DNA of 64,000 nt from Bradyrhizobium guangdongense (lineage in GTDB: Bacteria; Pseudomonadota; Alphaproteobacteria; Rhizobiales; Xanthobacteraceae). A program made the position numbers and the translations under genes. How positions within the stretch are numbered: position 1 is the stretch's first letter; each line of letters starts with the position of its first letter. Under the pieces are notes generated by a model. The model had not been told where the DNA came from. It ran no database searches and saw nothing but the letters and a program-made list of their open reading frames with translations. Where the stretch lies: contig NZ_PPPT01000009.1 of NCBI RefSeq assembly GCF_006483445.1, positions 18,278 through 82,277 on the forward strand, in the 5' to 3' direction. Positions 1-9,099 of this stretch are shown here, piece after piece.

Positions 1-755
1 CGCTCAAGGAAGGCATCGCTGAGCAGATCAGCACGCTACCGCTCTCGGTCAGCTTCGTAAAGCAGGAGGAAGCGCTGATCCGCGCCGCTCAGACCCACCA
101 TTATTGGGCGAAGGCCGATGAGAACAAGTTCGACGAACTGGTAGCCAGACTAGGTCCGCTGATGAAGTTCCGCGAGCAGATGGCCGATTCCGGCCCGGTG
201 CACCTCGACCTTATCGACGTGCTTCACAACAAGGAAATGGTCGAGTTCGGCCCGCAGCACGAAGCCGTCAGCATCAGCCGCTACCGCGAAATGGTCGAGG
301 CGTTGATCGCCGAACTTACCGAGCACAATTTGGTGCTGAAGAAGATCAAGAACGGCGGGGCGGTGAGTGCCGACGAGGCGAATCAGCTGGCCGAGCTTCT
401 GCATGAGGAGCACCCGCACATTACTGAAGACCTGCTGCGCCAGGTCTTCAAGAACCGCAAGGCCCATCTCATCCAGTTCATCCGCCACATCCTCGGCATT
501 GAAGCTCTGAGGAGCTTCCCGGATGAGGTTAGCGAAGCATTTGAGCAGTTCATCCGCACCCACACCACTTTGTCCAGCCGGCAGATGGAGTTCCTCAACT
601 TGTTGAAGAATTTCATCCTTGAACGCGAGAAGGTCGAGAAGAAAGACTTGATCAACGCTCCCTTCACGGTAATTCATCCGCTAGGCATTCGTGGCGTATT
701 CAGTCCGAACGAAATCAATGAGATTTTGCAACTCACCGAGCAGTTGGCGGCGTAA
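1..755 (+). CDS. hsdR: Type I restriction enzyme R subunit, C-terminal part (5' truncated by window)
   Basis: The reading frame is open from base 3 to the TAA at 753-755, about 250 residues with no start inside the window. The product is a charged, helical C-terminal segment of the kind that ends HsdR proteins and docks the motor subunit onto the methyltransferase (EcoEI-R C-terminal-like; family inferred from position and character). It is followed 16 bp later by hsdM and then hsdS, so the order is R-M-S. The helicase and nuclease domains would lie to the left of the window. The assignment depends largely on the neighbouring genes. Confidence 0.85.
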   Translation, partial: LKEGIAEQISTLPLSVSFVKQEEALIRAAQTHHYWAKADENKFDELVARLGPLMKFREQMADSGPVHLDLIDVLHNKEMVEFGPQHEAVSISRYREMVEALIAELTEHNLVLKKIKNGGAVSADEANQLAELLHEEHPHITEDLLRQVFKNRKAHLIQFIRHILGIEALRSFPDEVSEAFEQFIRTHTTLSSRQMEFLNLLKNFILEREKVEKKDLINAPFTVIHPLGIRGVFSPNEINEILQLTEQLAA

Positions 756-771
756 AAAATAGGTTTAGGAC

Positions 772-2472
772 GTGCTACAAAACAATCCCGAACTCAAAGG
801 CAAGATCGACCTGCTCTGAAATAAGTTCTGGAGCGGCGGCATCAGTAACCCGCTCACCGCCATCGAGCAGATCACGTATCTGCTATTCATGAAGCGGCTC
901 GATGAGCTGGACCTCAAGCACCAGTCCAATGCTGAATGGGCCGGCGAGACGTACAACTCCAAATTCGAGGGCAGCTGGATTCCTCCGGAATACCGTGCGC
1001 GAAAAGACGGAAACGATACCGATGCCGATTGGGCGAAGAAGTTAGAGGACGAGAGGCGATACGCCATCGACAAGCGCTCTTTACGCTGGAGCGAATTCAA
1101 GCGCATGCAGGCGGAAGAAATGCTGCTGCATGTGCAGAGCAAGGTGTTTCCGTTTCTGAAGGACCTCAATGGTGCAGAGTCCAACTTCGCTCACCACATG
1201 AAGAACGCCGTGTTCATCATCCCTAAGCCGGCGCTGCTGGTGGAGGCGGTGAAGGCCATCGACGAAATATTCGAGGTGATGGAGAAAGATTCGAAGGAAA
1301 AAGGCCAAGCCTTTCAGGACATCCAGGGCGATGTGTATGAGTTCCTGCTCTCGGAAATTGCAACTGCAGGCAAGAACGGTCAGTTTCGCACTCCGCGCCA
1401 CATCATCAAGTTGATGGTAGAGCTGGTGCAGCCGCAACTGGGTCATAAAATAGCTGACCCGGCTTGTGGTTCCGGTGGCTTCTTGCTCGGGGCCTACCAA
1501 TTCATCGTTACCCAGCTTGCCATCAAAGCCGGCGCCACAAGCCTTGCGCCTGATGAGGATGGCTTCGTACGCACCTCGGTAGCGGCCGCACTTACTGAAA
1601 AAGCTCAGGGCGTTCTGGCTAGTTCGCTATGGGGCTACGACATCGACAGCACTATGGTGCGTCTTGGGTTAATGAACCTGATGATGCACGGCCTCGACGA
1701 GCCTCACATCGACTACAAGGACACGCTCTCCAAGAGTTATACTGAAGAAGCCGAATACGACATCGTGATGGCCAATCCGCCCTTCACCGGTAGCATTGAC
1801 AAGGGCGACATCAACGAAAACCTCCAGTTGGCAACCACCAAGACCGAGCTGCTGTTCGTCGAGAATATCTACCGCTTACTGAAGAAAGGCGGCACTGCGT
1901 GCGTGATCGTACCGCAAGGCGTGTTATTCGGCTCCGGCGGTGCCTTCAAGACTCTGCGCCAGCTACTTGTCGAACGCTGTGACCTCAAGGCTGTAATTAC
2001 GCTGCCCAGCGGCGTTTTCAAACCCTATGCCGGCGTCAGTACTGCGATCCTGCTGTTCACCAAGGTCTGGGGGCCCAAAGACAAAATCACTAAACCCGCC
2101 ACCGAGCACGTGTGGTTTTATGAAATGTCAACCGATGGCTACAGCCTGGACGACAAGCGCACAAAGGAAGAAGGCTTTGGCGACTTGCAGGACATCATTG
2201 CGAGATATCATGCCCGGAACGCTGAAGCGGACACTGATCGCACTGCCAAATGCTTCGTGGTGCCTCGCGGTGATATCGAAGCTCAAGGCTATAGTCTTTC
2301 GCTTTCCGGCTATAAGCAGGACCTATTCGACGAGGTGCACTACGACGCGCCGGGCGCGATTCTGGATCGGCTACTTCGGGCGGAGGTAGGGAATGTCAAT
2401 GATACCGACCTGGCCAAGGTTCAGAGCGGCATTGTTCGCGAGCTGTTGGCACTGAAGGGAATGGTCGGGTGA
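772..2472 (+). pseudogene. hsdM: Type I DNA methyltransferase M subunit with in-frame TGA at codon 16
   Basis: The natural start is GTG at 772, which opens with MLQNNPELKGKIDLL and then hits TGA at 817-819. The same frame continues immediately as NKFWSGGISNPLTAIEQ, typical HsdM N-terminal sequence, so the stop replaces the Trp codon (TGG) normally found there. The rest of the frame is intact to 2472. Counting from ATG 889 (527 residues), motif I DPACGSGGF is near residue 190 and the catalytic NPPF of an N6-adenine methyltransferase near 296. No ATG, GTG or TTG lies in frame between 820 and 889, and ATG 889 has no Shine-Dalgarno. Either the gene is inactivated, a shorter protein is made, the stop is read through, or there is a sequencing error. 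The end overlaps hsdS by 4 bp. Confidence 0.85.
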
Positions 2473-4049
2473 GCTCCTTCGAACCCCTTCGCGAAATCAT
2501 CACATTTAAGGGTGGCGGTACGCCTTCCAAAGCAATTGCTGAGTATTGGAACGGCCAAATACCTTGGGCGACAGTCAAAGACTTTACGTCGACTAGCCTT
2601 CGTGCAACGCGTGATTCCATTACGGAAGCCGGTTTGCGCAATAGTTCGGCGAACTTGATTCCCCGCGGGCACGTAATCATTCCAACGCGGATGGCTCTCG
2701 GAAAGGCCGCGATCAACGATATTGACCTTGCGATCAATCAAGACTTGCGAGCTTTAATTCCGAAAAGACCTTTGGACGCCAAATATTTGTTGCATGCGAT
2801 GTTGTCTCTGAAAGAAGCAATTGTACGCAAAGGATCTGGCGCCACAGTCAAGGGCATAACCCAAGACGAGCTTTATGCTCTTGAGATTTTCGTTCCTCCG
2901 ATCGACGAGCAAATCCGCATTGCTCATCTGCTCGGCAGGGTCGAAGGGATGATCACTCAGCGCAAACGACACCTGCGGCAGCTCGACGACCTGCTTGAGA
3001 GCGTCTTTCTGGACATGTTTGGTGACCCGGTGAGGAATGAAAGGCGCTGGGAGAAGAAGGCCTTTTCAAAGTTACTTATTGATATTGAAAGCGGGAAGAG
3101 CCCCATTTGTGAAGCAAGACCAGCTTCCGCCCATGAGTGGGGAGTGCTGAAGCTCGGGGCGGTCACAGGCTGTTATTACGATGAAAGTGAGAACAAAGCT
3201 CTTCCTGATAAGACAATCCCCTCTGATCGCCACGAAGTAAAAGCTGGCGATCTTTTGTTCAGTCGTAAGAATACGTACGAGTTAGTAGCAGCATGCGCTT
3301 ATGTATTTTCAACTAGGCCAAAGCTATTAATGCCAGACCTCATTTTCCGGTTCGTATTTAGGGATGATGCTGAGGTCCATCCGATCTACATGTGGAAGCT
3401 ACTTACAGCCAAATCCCAACGAAAGAAAATTCAATCATTAGCCGCTGGTGCTGCAGGCTCAATGCCGAACATTTCAAAGATGAATCTCAGAGAAGTTCAG
3501 CTTCCGATGCCTCCGCTCCCACTTCAGAACAAGTTTGCTGACATCGTAACTAAGGTCGAGGGGCTTAAATCCCAATACCGGCAAAGCCTCAACGATCTGG
3601 AAGTACTCTATGGCGCCCTGAGGCAGCGGGCATTCAGCGGCGACCTAAATCTGTCGCGGGTACCGCTGCCGGAGACGCCGATAAGCGGCGAACAAGCATT
3701 GGTCCCCGACTTCTTGCAAGGAGAGGTCGCCGCTCCAGCTATCAATCTGCCTGATGGTGGCCTGCTGCTAGCGGCACTGGAAAATCGAGAACGGATTAAA
3801 GATCTGCTGAATAGTTGGTTGGACGCCTATCGTGGCCAGTTGGGTGGTGAAGCCTTCTCCTTGGAGCGCTTTATGGCTGCCGCACAATGTCGGTTGGCAG
3901 AATTGCACCCGGACACCGACTTCGAGCTGGACAATAATGACTATGAGCACATCAGGACTTGGGCGTTCGAGGCGCTGGTGTCCGGCAAGCTGATACAAAC
4001 CTACGACGAGGCGAACAACCTCGTGCTGCTCAAGACCGGGCAGGCATGA
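2469..4049 (+). CDS. hsdS: Type I restriction-modification specificity subunit S, with C-terminal extension
   Basis: The product is 526 aa, starting at GTG 2469, which overlaps the hsdM stop (GTGA). Two target-recognition halves are visible. The first covers roughly residues 1-150 and is followed by a conserved helical spacer with QIRIAHLLGRVEGMI. The second covers roughly 195-350 and has its own spacer ending in LRQRAFSGDLNLSRV. This is the normal bipartite HsdS design that recognises a split DNA site. About 125 further residues (400-526) follow the second spacer, an acidic and hydrophobic extension not needed in classical HsdS. It ends in a TGA overlapping the ATG of the ATPase gene, so the extension may link S to the downstream ATPase/HNH pair; that is an inference. 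Confidence 0.9.
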   Translation: MSSFEPLREIITFKGGGTPSKAIAEYWNGQIPWATVKDFTSTSLRATRDSITEAGLRNSSANLIPRGHVIIPTRMALGKAAINDIDLAINQDLRALIPKRPLDAKYLLHAMLSLKEAIVRKGSGATVKGITQDELYALEIFVPPIDEQIRIAHLLGRVEGMITQRKRHLRQLDDLLESVFLDMFGDPVRNERRWEKKAFSKLLIDIESGKSPICEARPASAHEWGVLKLGAVTGCYYDESENKALPDKTIPSDRHEVKAGDLLFSRKNTYELVAACAYVFSTRPKLLMPDLIFRFVFRDDAEVHPIYMWKLLTAKSQRKKIQSLAAGAAGSMPNISKMNLREVQLPMPPLPLQNKFADIVTKVEGLKSQYRQSLNDLEVLYGALRQRAFSGDLNLSRVPLPETPISGEQALVPDFLQGEVAAPAINLPDGGLLLAALENRERIKDLLNSWLDAYRGQLGGEAFSLERFMAAAQCRLAELHPDTDFELDNNDYEHIRTWAFEALVSGKLIQTYDEANNLVLLKTGQA

Positions 4050-5836
4050 AGCTGCAGCGCCTAAAGATCACCGATCCGTCAGGCTTTCGCAGCCTGCCGT
4101 CTGGTTTTGAGTGTCACTTTCGCACCGAATGGACTCTGGAAGAGGAGCTAGGCAGGCTCGAGGGTTTTGCTCCCTTCGTCTGCGCCGGGCCCAACGGTAG
4201 CGGCAAATCCAACTTGCTCGAAGCGCTGGCTGCCATCTTCTTTCAGCTGGAAGTTTTGCGTGTGCGTCGCAGCTTCCTGCCAGAAGTGTTGCAGAACTCT
4301 GATCTTGATTTCTCCCCAGTCGGGTTTGAATTGGACTATCTAATTCGGATCCCGACCGAATACCGTCGCCCTGATGGTCCCGTATGGGCAAAGGTCGGGG
4401 TTCGGAAGGTCCCTGGCGAGTCAGCTATTTTTCTTTGGGAGAACCAGAGTGACTTCGACATCGACGGATATGAAGTCACCCAAGGCGGCCATGCCAACAT
4501 CCTATTGCCTCAGTATGTGCTGGGTTACTCGTCCGGCGAGAACGAAATTCTGAGTCTACCATTCTTTAAGCTGCGCTTCGTTCAATTCGATGAATACTGG
4601 AATGCCCTGACTCGGCAGTTACCCTATCCGGGACATCCAGAAACACGGCTGGCTTATCTCGATAGCGGCTTTAGTCAGGCCATCCTGCTTTGCAATCTGC
4701 TATTTCAGGACGAGCCGACACTACATCCATTCCGGACTGATGTCGGCATCGAGGTGCTAAAAGAATTTCGCATTATCCTCCGGCGCAGTATTCCTCTGCA
4801 GCCCGAGCAACTCACTGTCTTTGCAAACGAAGACCAGTACCAAAGCCAGTCGCTCGACGATATTGTTGAAAGCAACCCCGCCTTGCGCGCTGAGACTAAC
4901 GATCAGGGCACAACTAGTTACCGCTTAAACCTGGTCCAATTATTGGAGGGTGACCAGAAATCCTCACTGATGGTGACAGCATTGAAGCGCTGCGCCACAC
5001 TGAGCTATTTGGATGAGGTCTCCGACACGCTGATCCTAGATTATTGGGTGAATGACGCCACCAAGAAGGCGTTCCGCGAAAACTTTGACAGCTCGCCGCT
5101 AGCGCTCTTCCAAGCCTTTCAGGTGTTGCTGACTTTGAACCTGTACTCAGTTGGCGCTTCGCTAAAGGCCGACCTGTACAAGTCCACCAGCCATTATGTT
5201 AGCGAAACGGTGCCAACTCTGGCATCGGACCAGCGCGTTATGCGCTTCAAGTTTGTACGCTTCAGTAAGCGGGATGTGGCCCAGCCGATGATGCTGAAGG
5301 AGTTGTCAGACGGCGAGCATCAATTGCTACATAGCCTGGGTCTGTGTCTTCTGTTCCGAAATACCAACAGTCTTTTCCTACTCGACGAGCCGGAAACTCA
5401 CTTTAACCCAAACTGGCGCGCCAATTTCATTAGTCGCCTGCGTCAGTGCCTACCCGGCAATGGCGATGTTGGACAGGAGATGTTGATTACCACCCACACG
5501 CCCTTTCTGGTCAGCGATAGCAGACCCGAGAATGTATTGGTTTTTAGTAAGGACCCATCCACTGGTAAGGCGAGTATCGAGCGGCCCGACTACAACACCT
5601 TGGGTGCCTCGATAAACAAGATCACCATAAACACCTTCGGCAAGCGTGAGACCATCGGTGCCTACGCCCAGGCACTGCTGGACGATTTGCGCGGCCGCCT
5701 CGAGACGGGCACCGAAGAGACGTCAGCATTGATCGATGAGGTCAACAGAGAGCTTGGCGACTCGGTGGAAAAGATCCTGCTGATGAAGGCCATGCTCGAC
5801 AAAGCAGAAGGCGCGGCTGCGGAAGGACAAGGTTGA
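4046..5836 (+). CDS. AAA/SMC-type ATPase associated with the restriction operon
   Basis: The product is 596 aa from ATG 4046, which overlaps the hsdS stop (ATGA), so translation is coupled. Walker A is GPNGSGKSN at about residues 48-56. An ABC-like signature LSDGEHQLL lies near 421, Walker B LFLLDEPETHF near 443-453, and an H-loop TTHTPFLVSDS near 484. This is the SMC/OLD-like AAA_21 class. An AAA protein of this kind, followed by an HNH nuclease, recurs beside type I restriction genes and resembles the PtuA-PtuB pair of Septu defence. It probably senses or loads on DNA and licenses the HNH partner. The reading frame extends upstream to 3959, but ATG 4046 fits the coupling and the family N-terminus. 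Confidence 0.88.
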   Translation: MKLQRLKITDPSGFRSLPSGFECHFRTEWTLEEELGRLEGFAPFVCAGPNGSGKSNLLEALAAIFFQLEVLRVRRSFLPEVLQNSDLDFSPVGFELDYLIRIPTEYRRPDGPVWAKVGVRKVPGESAIFLWENQSDFDIDGYEVTQGGHANILLPQYVLGYSSGENEILSLPFFKLRFVQFDEYWNALTRQLPYPGHPETRLAYLDSGFSQAILLCNLLFQDEPTLHPFRTDVGIEVLKEFRIILRRSIPLQPEQLTVFANEDQYQSQSLDDIVESNPALRAETNDQGTTSYRLNLVQLLEGDQKSSLMVTALKRCATLSYLDEVSDTLILDYWVNDATKKAFRENFDSSPLALFQAFQVLLTLNLYSVGASLKADLYKSTSHYVSETVPTLASDQRVMRFKFVRFSKRDVAQPMMLKELSDGEHQLLHSLGLCLLFRNTNSLFLLDEPETHFNPNWRANFISRLRQCLPGNGDVGQEMLITTHTPFLVSDSRPENVLVFSKDPSTGKASIERPDYNTLGASINKITINTFGKRETIGAYAQALLDDLRGRLETGTEETSALIDEVNRELGDSVEKILLMKAMLDKAEGAAAEGQG

Positions 5837-6930
5837 TGCTGTTTTCCTACACCTACGTGCCGCATCAGATGGAGAAGATGCAGGAGTTCATCGATTTCAT
5901 CTTTTTTGAGGTGTGGTGCAAGGCGCCAGACAGTGGGCTTTTTGACCTGAGCTTGTTTGCAACCAAGCCTGAACTGCACGAAGTGATGCAGGCCTTCTTC
6001 TACTCGGATGCCAAGGGCGCAGATTTTTTCTATGGGCACGTCGAGCGAATATACGATCTATTCTCGAAATTGGACGAGCCGCAGATCGAGCAGTTCAAGC
6101 AATGGTACTGGGGCAATAACAATGTCGAGAAGGTTTGTGCCAACGATCCGGCCACGCAGCTAGTGCGGTATGCCGATATTCCAGTCGCCCTCAAAGACCT
6201 GAGCGATCAGCTCTCGTCGTTTTTCAAAGGGCTGTATTCACAGTCACTGCTAGATTTGGTCACTTTGAGGAATAAGATCGGCGACATCGACGATCACTAC
6301 AGCTCTTTCCTGAAAGCGAACAAGGCAGGCAAGTGCCCGTTTTGCGGCATCAGCGACTTGCACGGTCCATACCACACTAAGCGCGAGGCCTATGACCATT
6401 ACCTACCCAAGGCGCTCTATCCCTTCAACTCGATCAATCTCCGGAATCTTGTCCCGGCCTGCCACAACTGCAACAGCAGCTATAAGACCAGCAAAGACCC
6501 GGCTCACCCCGTAAAGGACCCTACGGGTAGTACCAAGCGGCGGAAGGTATTTTATCCGTACTGTACGGACGCCCAGCCTATCGAGATTGTGGTTAGCATA
6601 ACAAAGTCGGACGTTTCGGCGCTCACCCCGCAAGACGTCAGCATACACTTCGGCCCGGCGACATTGGTCGATGAGATTGATACTTGGCGTGACGTCTACG
6701 GCATTGACGAACGCTACAAGGCCAAGGTGCTAGGCGAGAATGACGGCAAGTACTGGATCACCCAAGTCTTGGATGAGTGGAAGGATGAGGGCAGATCGCC
6801 AGAGGCGTTCCTGCAGATGCTCGCTAAGCAAACGTTGAAGAGCCCATTTGCTGAAGCCAATTTCTTGAAGATGCCCTTTCTCGAAGCGTGCCGGGCCAAA
6901 GGAGTGTTCGATGCGGCCGATCCGTTGTGA
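5836..6930 (+). CDS. HNH endonuclease, PtuB-like partner of the ATPase
   Basis: The product is 364 aa. ATG 5836 overlaps the ATPase stop by one base; a TTG at 5833 is also possible. The nuclease core is clear: CPFC at residues 167-170, DHYLPK at 187-192, then a conserved NL and CHNCN at 209-213. This is a zinc-bound HNH (ββα-metal) fold in which the DH pair carries the catalytic His. The N-terminal 160 residues are of unknown type and probably bind the ATPase. It is the last gene of the hsd operon and presumably cuts DNA or RNA when the ATPase is triggered. The function is inferred from motif and context. Confidence 0.88.
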   Translation: MLFSYTYVPHQMEKMQEFIDFIFFEVWCKAPDSGLFDLSLFATKPELHEVMQAFFYSDAKGADFFYGHVERIYDLFSKLDEPQIEQFKQWYWGNNNVEKVCANDPATQLVRYADIPVALKDLSDQLSSFFKGLYSQSLLDLVTLRNKIGDIDDHYSSFLKANKAGKCPFCGISDLHGPYHTKREAYDHYLPKALYPFNSINLRNLVPACHNCNSSYKTSKDPAHPVKDPTGSTKRRKVFYPYCTDAQPIEIVVSITKSDVSALTPQDVSIHFGPATLVDEIDTWRDVYGIDERYKAKVLGENDGKYWITQVLDEWKDEGRSPEAFLQMLAKQTLKSPFAEANFLKMPFLEACRAKGVFDAADPL

Positions 6931-7282
6931 TTTTCGTAGCCTGCCCCTTTGCATCAATGGGTCGCGAGCTGCCTTAGGCATTCTGTAAGACGTTGAGGAG
7001 GACGCCTAACGCCGCAGGGGCAACCGACCTTTCGCTTGGTTTTGTGGGAAGACCTCAGATGCGCAAATTAAAAGGGGATTGGCGCAGATGCTCCGAAGCC
7101 GGGCACAGCCGTGGGCTGATAGTCAATTTGCTAGCATAACATGTCTTCGTACGAACGTCGTTCGAACCAGCTTTCCCGCCAAACTACCTCCGAAATGAGT
7201 CAAATTATCAAGTGCTCATCTGCGCAGCGCGAGCGAGCAGGCGATCGGCACTCTCAGATGCGGTTCAACAGAAGGATTGTCG
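6931..7282. other. Gap between two convergent genes; contains a possible LexA-type box
   Basis: There is no convincing gene in these 352 bp between the ends of the HNH gene and the leftward membrane-protein gene. An ATG-initiated frame at 7141-7335 has no ribosome-binding site and no recognisable product. The only notable sequence is GAAC-N7-GAAC at 7153-7167. That is the alphaproteobacterial LexA consensus (GTTC-N7-GTTC on the other strand), set in overlapping small palindromes. No clear terminator was found. Confidence 0.4.
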
Positions 7283-9025
7283 TTATTGTTTATACGCTCC
7301 GACCAATTTTCCACCCAGCAGGGTGGCGTGACTGAGGCCGAGCAGCCACAAGAACGTCGCGCTGACTGGCGGCATGCTCGAGAAGACCTGACGCGCTTCG
7401 GCGAGAGCTCCGGTTGCAGACAATCCGCCGATTCGTTCGGCCGCCTCTAGGGCCAGGCTCACATAGATCGCTGCGAGCACGCCTGTGATGACGATCGTTT
7501 GCACCCTTGTAGAATCGACAACTCCATCATCCTCCTCCGTCTCACCATAGACAAGGTCTGCAAGCGCGGCATCCTTCGGATCATCCTTTGTGAGGATGCG
7601 CGTCCTTCGTGGCGGAAGCACAGGCGTGGCGCCGCCAGGGGCAGCGGACGTCGGACCGGGCTGGGTTATGAAGCTAGACAGAATGGTTGTTCCACCTGAG
7701 ATTCCGAGCAGAGCCCATAATGTCGTTTCCATGCTGGGAGTAAAATCCAGCAAGCCGGACAATTTATTCTCCCAAAGCTTTAGCTCCGGTTGTTGTTTGG
7801 CTGCATTGGTCGCGTATGCCGCGCCTTGCTGGATGCGGTCCAAACTCTCCGCCCAAAAACCGACGTTGAACAGAGCGTAGGCCGCAAGCGGTCCCATCAG
7901 GATCACGAGCCAGATCGCGAATTGAACTCTGGTGAGGCTCATTCGGTTGCGCTTGTCAATGAACAGGCCAAGCGGCCGACCCATCACGCCGAGACCAGCC
8001 GCAAGCGCCATCATGATAATCGATGCCATTGCCAGAAGGATCGGCATTCGCAATGAGAATGCGTATCCTGAATCAGAGACGGTCCATTTTGCCAACCATA
8101 CCTTGGTCCGCGACCACCAGTCGCGATTGGAAGCGTTCTGCACATCGCTAACAACCTTTAGCCAATCCGTGAGGCAAACGCCGTCGTTTCCTGCGGTTCC
8201 TGGCAACCAGTCTTGCGGCGCGCCGAACAGTGTGGATGGCCGCCTAACGTCAAATTGGGTTGAGCACTTTGTCTCAGGTGTCGAAGGGGCGGCAACGGCC
8301 GCCGGAGCTGCTGCGGGGGCTGCGGGAGCTCCAGCGGCTGGGGCTGCAGGAGCGGCAGGGGCAGGCGCTGCAGCGGGTACATTAGTCGCAAGTCTGGCCG
8401 CAAAGGCGTTCCCAGCCATTCGCGTCACGTCGCCCACACTCATCGACCACAGACATGCCATGGCAAACAGGGCGACCGAGGCGACGGCGAGCCAAAATGC
8501 CACTCGTGCTGCTTTCGTATCGACCGGCTTGCGCCGAACCTCGCGCGGCACATACACGGAGGTACCAGGCGGCAGGCCTGTCCCGGTCACCAGCGAAACC
8601 AAGCGGGACGCATCTTCATTCGGGCGAACTGCGCGCGAAAATGCCGACACATCGTGGCCATCGACCGTGAAACGTCCAATCAGCTCCATTGTGTCCGGTG
8701 TCGCGGTATCCCATGGCGCGGGAAGGGCTTCATCCTTGGTCAGCGTCTTGCCGTCAGCGCTGGGCCACAAGATCACACGCATGTTCTTCAGCGCGTCGGG
8801 TACTGCCGCCTCCGCCGCGGCTGTGCAAGCGGCAACATCCGCTCCATACAGATCATCGTCCTGGGCCGGGACGGACTCGAAGCGCGAAAAGCTCTTTTCG
8901 GCTTCGCTGGCGATCGCGGCCACTTGCTGCCGAAGTCTGGCTAGCGTCGTCGCATCTCCGCCGGCGGGCACCTGCAGGTCCTTCGTCTCGGTCCACACGA
9001 TCTGAAATCTCGTCAATGCACTCAT
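7283..9025 (-). CDS. Multi-pass membrane protein downstream of tcA, unknown family
   Basis: The product is 580 aa, starting at ATG 9025 after a GGGGGG ribosome-binding site. The first 170 or so residues are soluble. A transmembrane segment follows (VAFWLAVASVALFAMACLW), then a low-complexity Pro/Ala linker of about 35 residues, a stretch with Cys residues, and at least four more hydrophobic helices, ending near the C-terminus with FLWLLGLSHATLLGGK. I do not recognise the family. It lies 74 bp after the TcA gene on the same strand with no terminator between them, so it is likely co-transcribed. A role in membrane anchoring or release of the toxin is possible but unproven. Confidence 0.75.
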   Translation of the reverse strand: MSALTRFQIVWTETKDLQVPAGGDATTLARLRQQVAAIASEAEKSFSRFESVPAQDDDLYGADVAACTAAAEAAVPDALKNMRVILWPSADGKTLTKDEALPAPWDTATPDTMELIGRFTVDGHDVSAFSRAVRPNEDASRLVSLVTGTGLPPGTSVYVPREVRRKPVDTKAARVAFWLAVASVALFAMACLWSMSVGDVTRMAGNAFAARLATNVPAAAPAPAAPAAPAAGAPAAPAAAPAAVAAPSTPETKCSTQFDVRRPSTLFGAPQDWLPGTAGNDGVCLTDWLKVVSDVQNASNRDWWSRTKVWLAKWTVSDSGYAFSLRMPILLAMASIIMMALAAGLGVMGRPLGLFIDKRNRMSLTRVQFAIWLVILMGPLAAYALFNVGFWAESLDRIQQGAAYATNAAKQQPELKLWENKLSGLLDFTPSMETTLWALLGISGGTTILSSFITQPGPTSAAPGGATPVLPPRRTRILTKDDPKDAALADLVYGETEEDDGVVDSTRVQTIVITGVLAAIYVSLALEAAERIGGLSATGALAEARQVFSSMPPVSATFLWLLGLSHATLLGGKLVGAYKQ

Positions 9026-9099
9026 TTGTGCCCCCCTAATCCACGTCCTTATGACGCTCCATTGTCAAATATCGGTCCTCGACGAATGCCCCCACCAGA

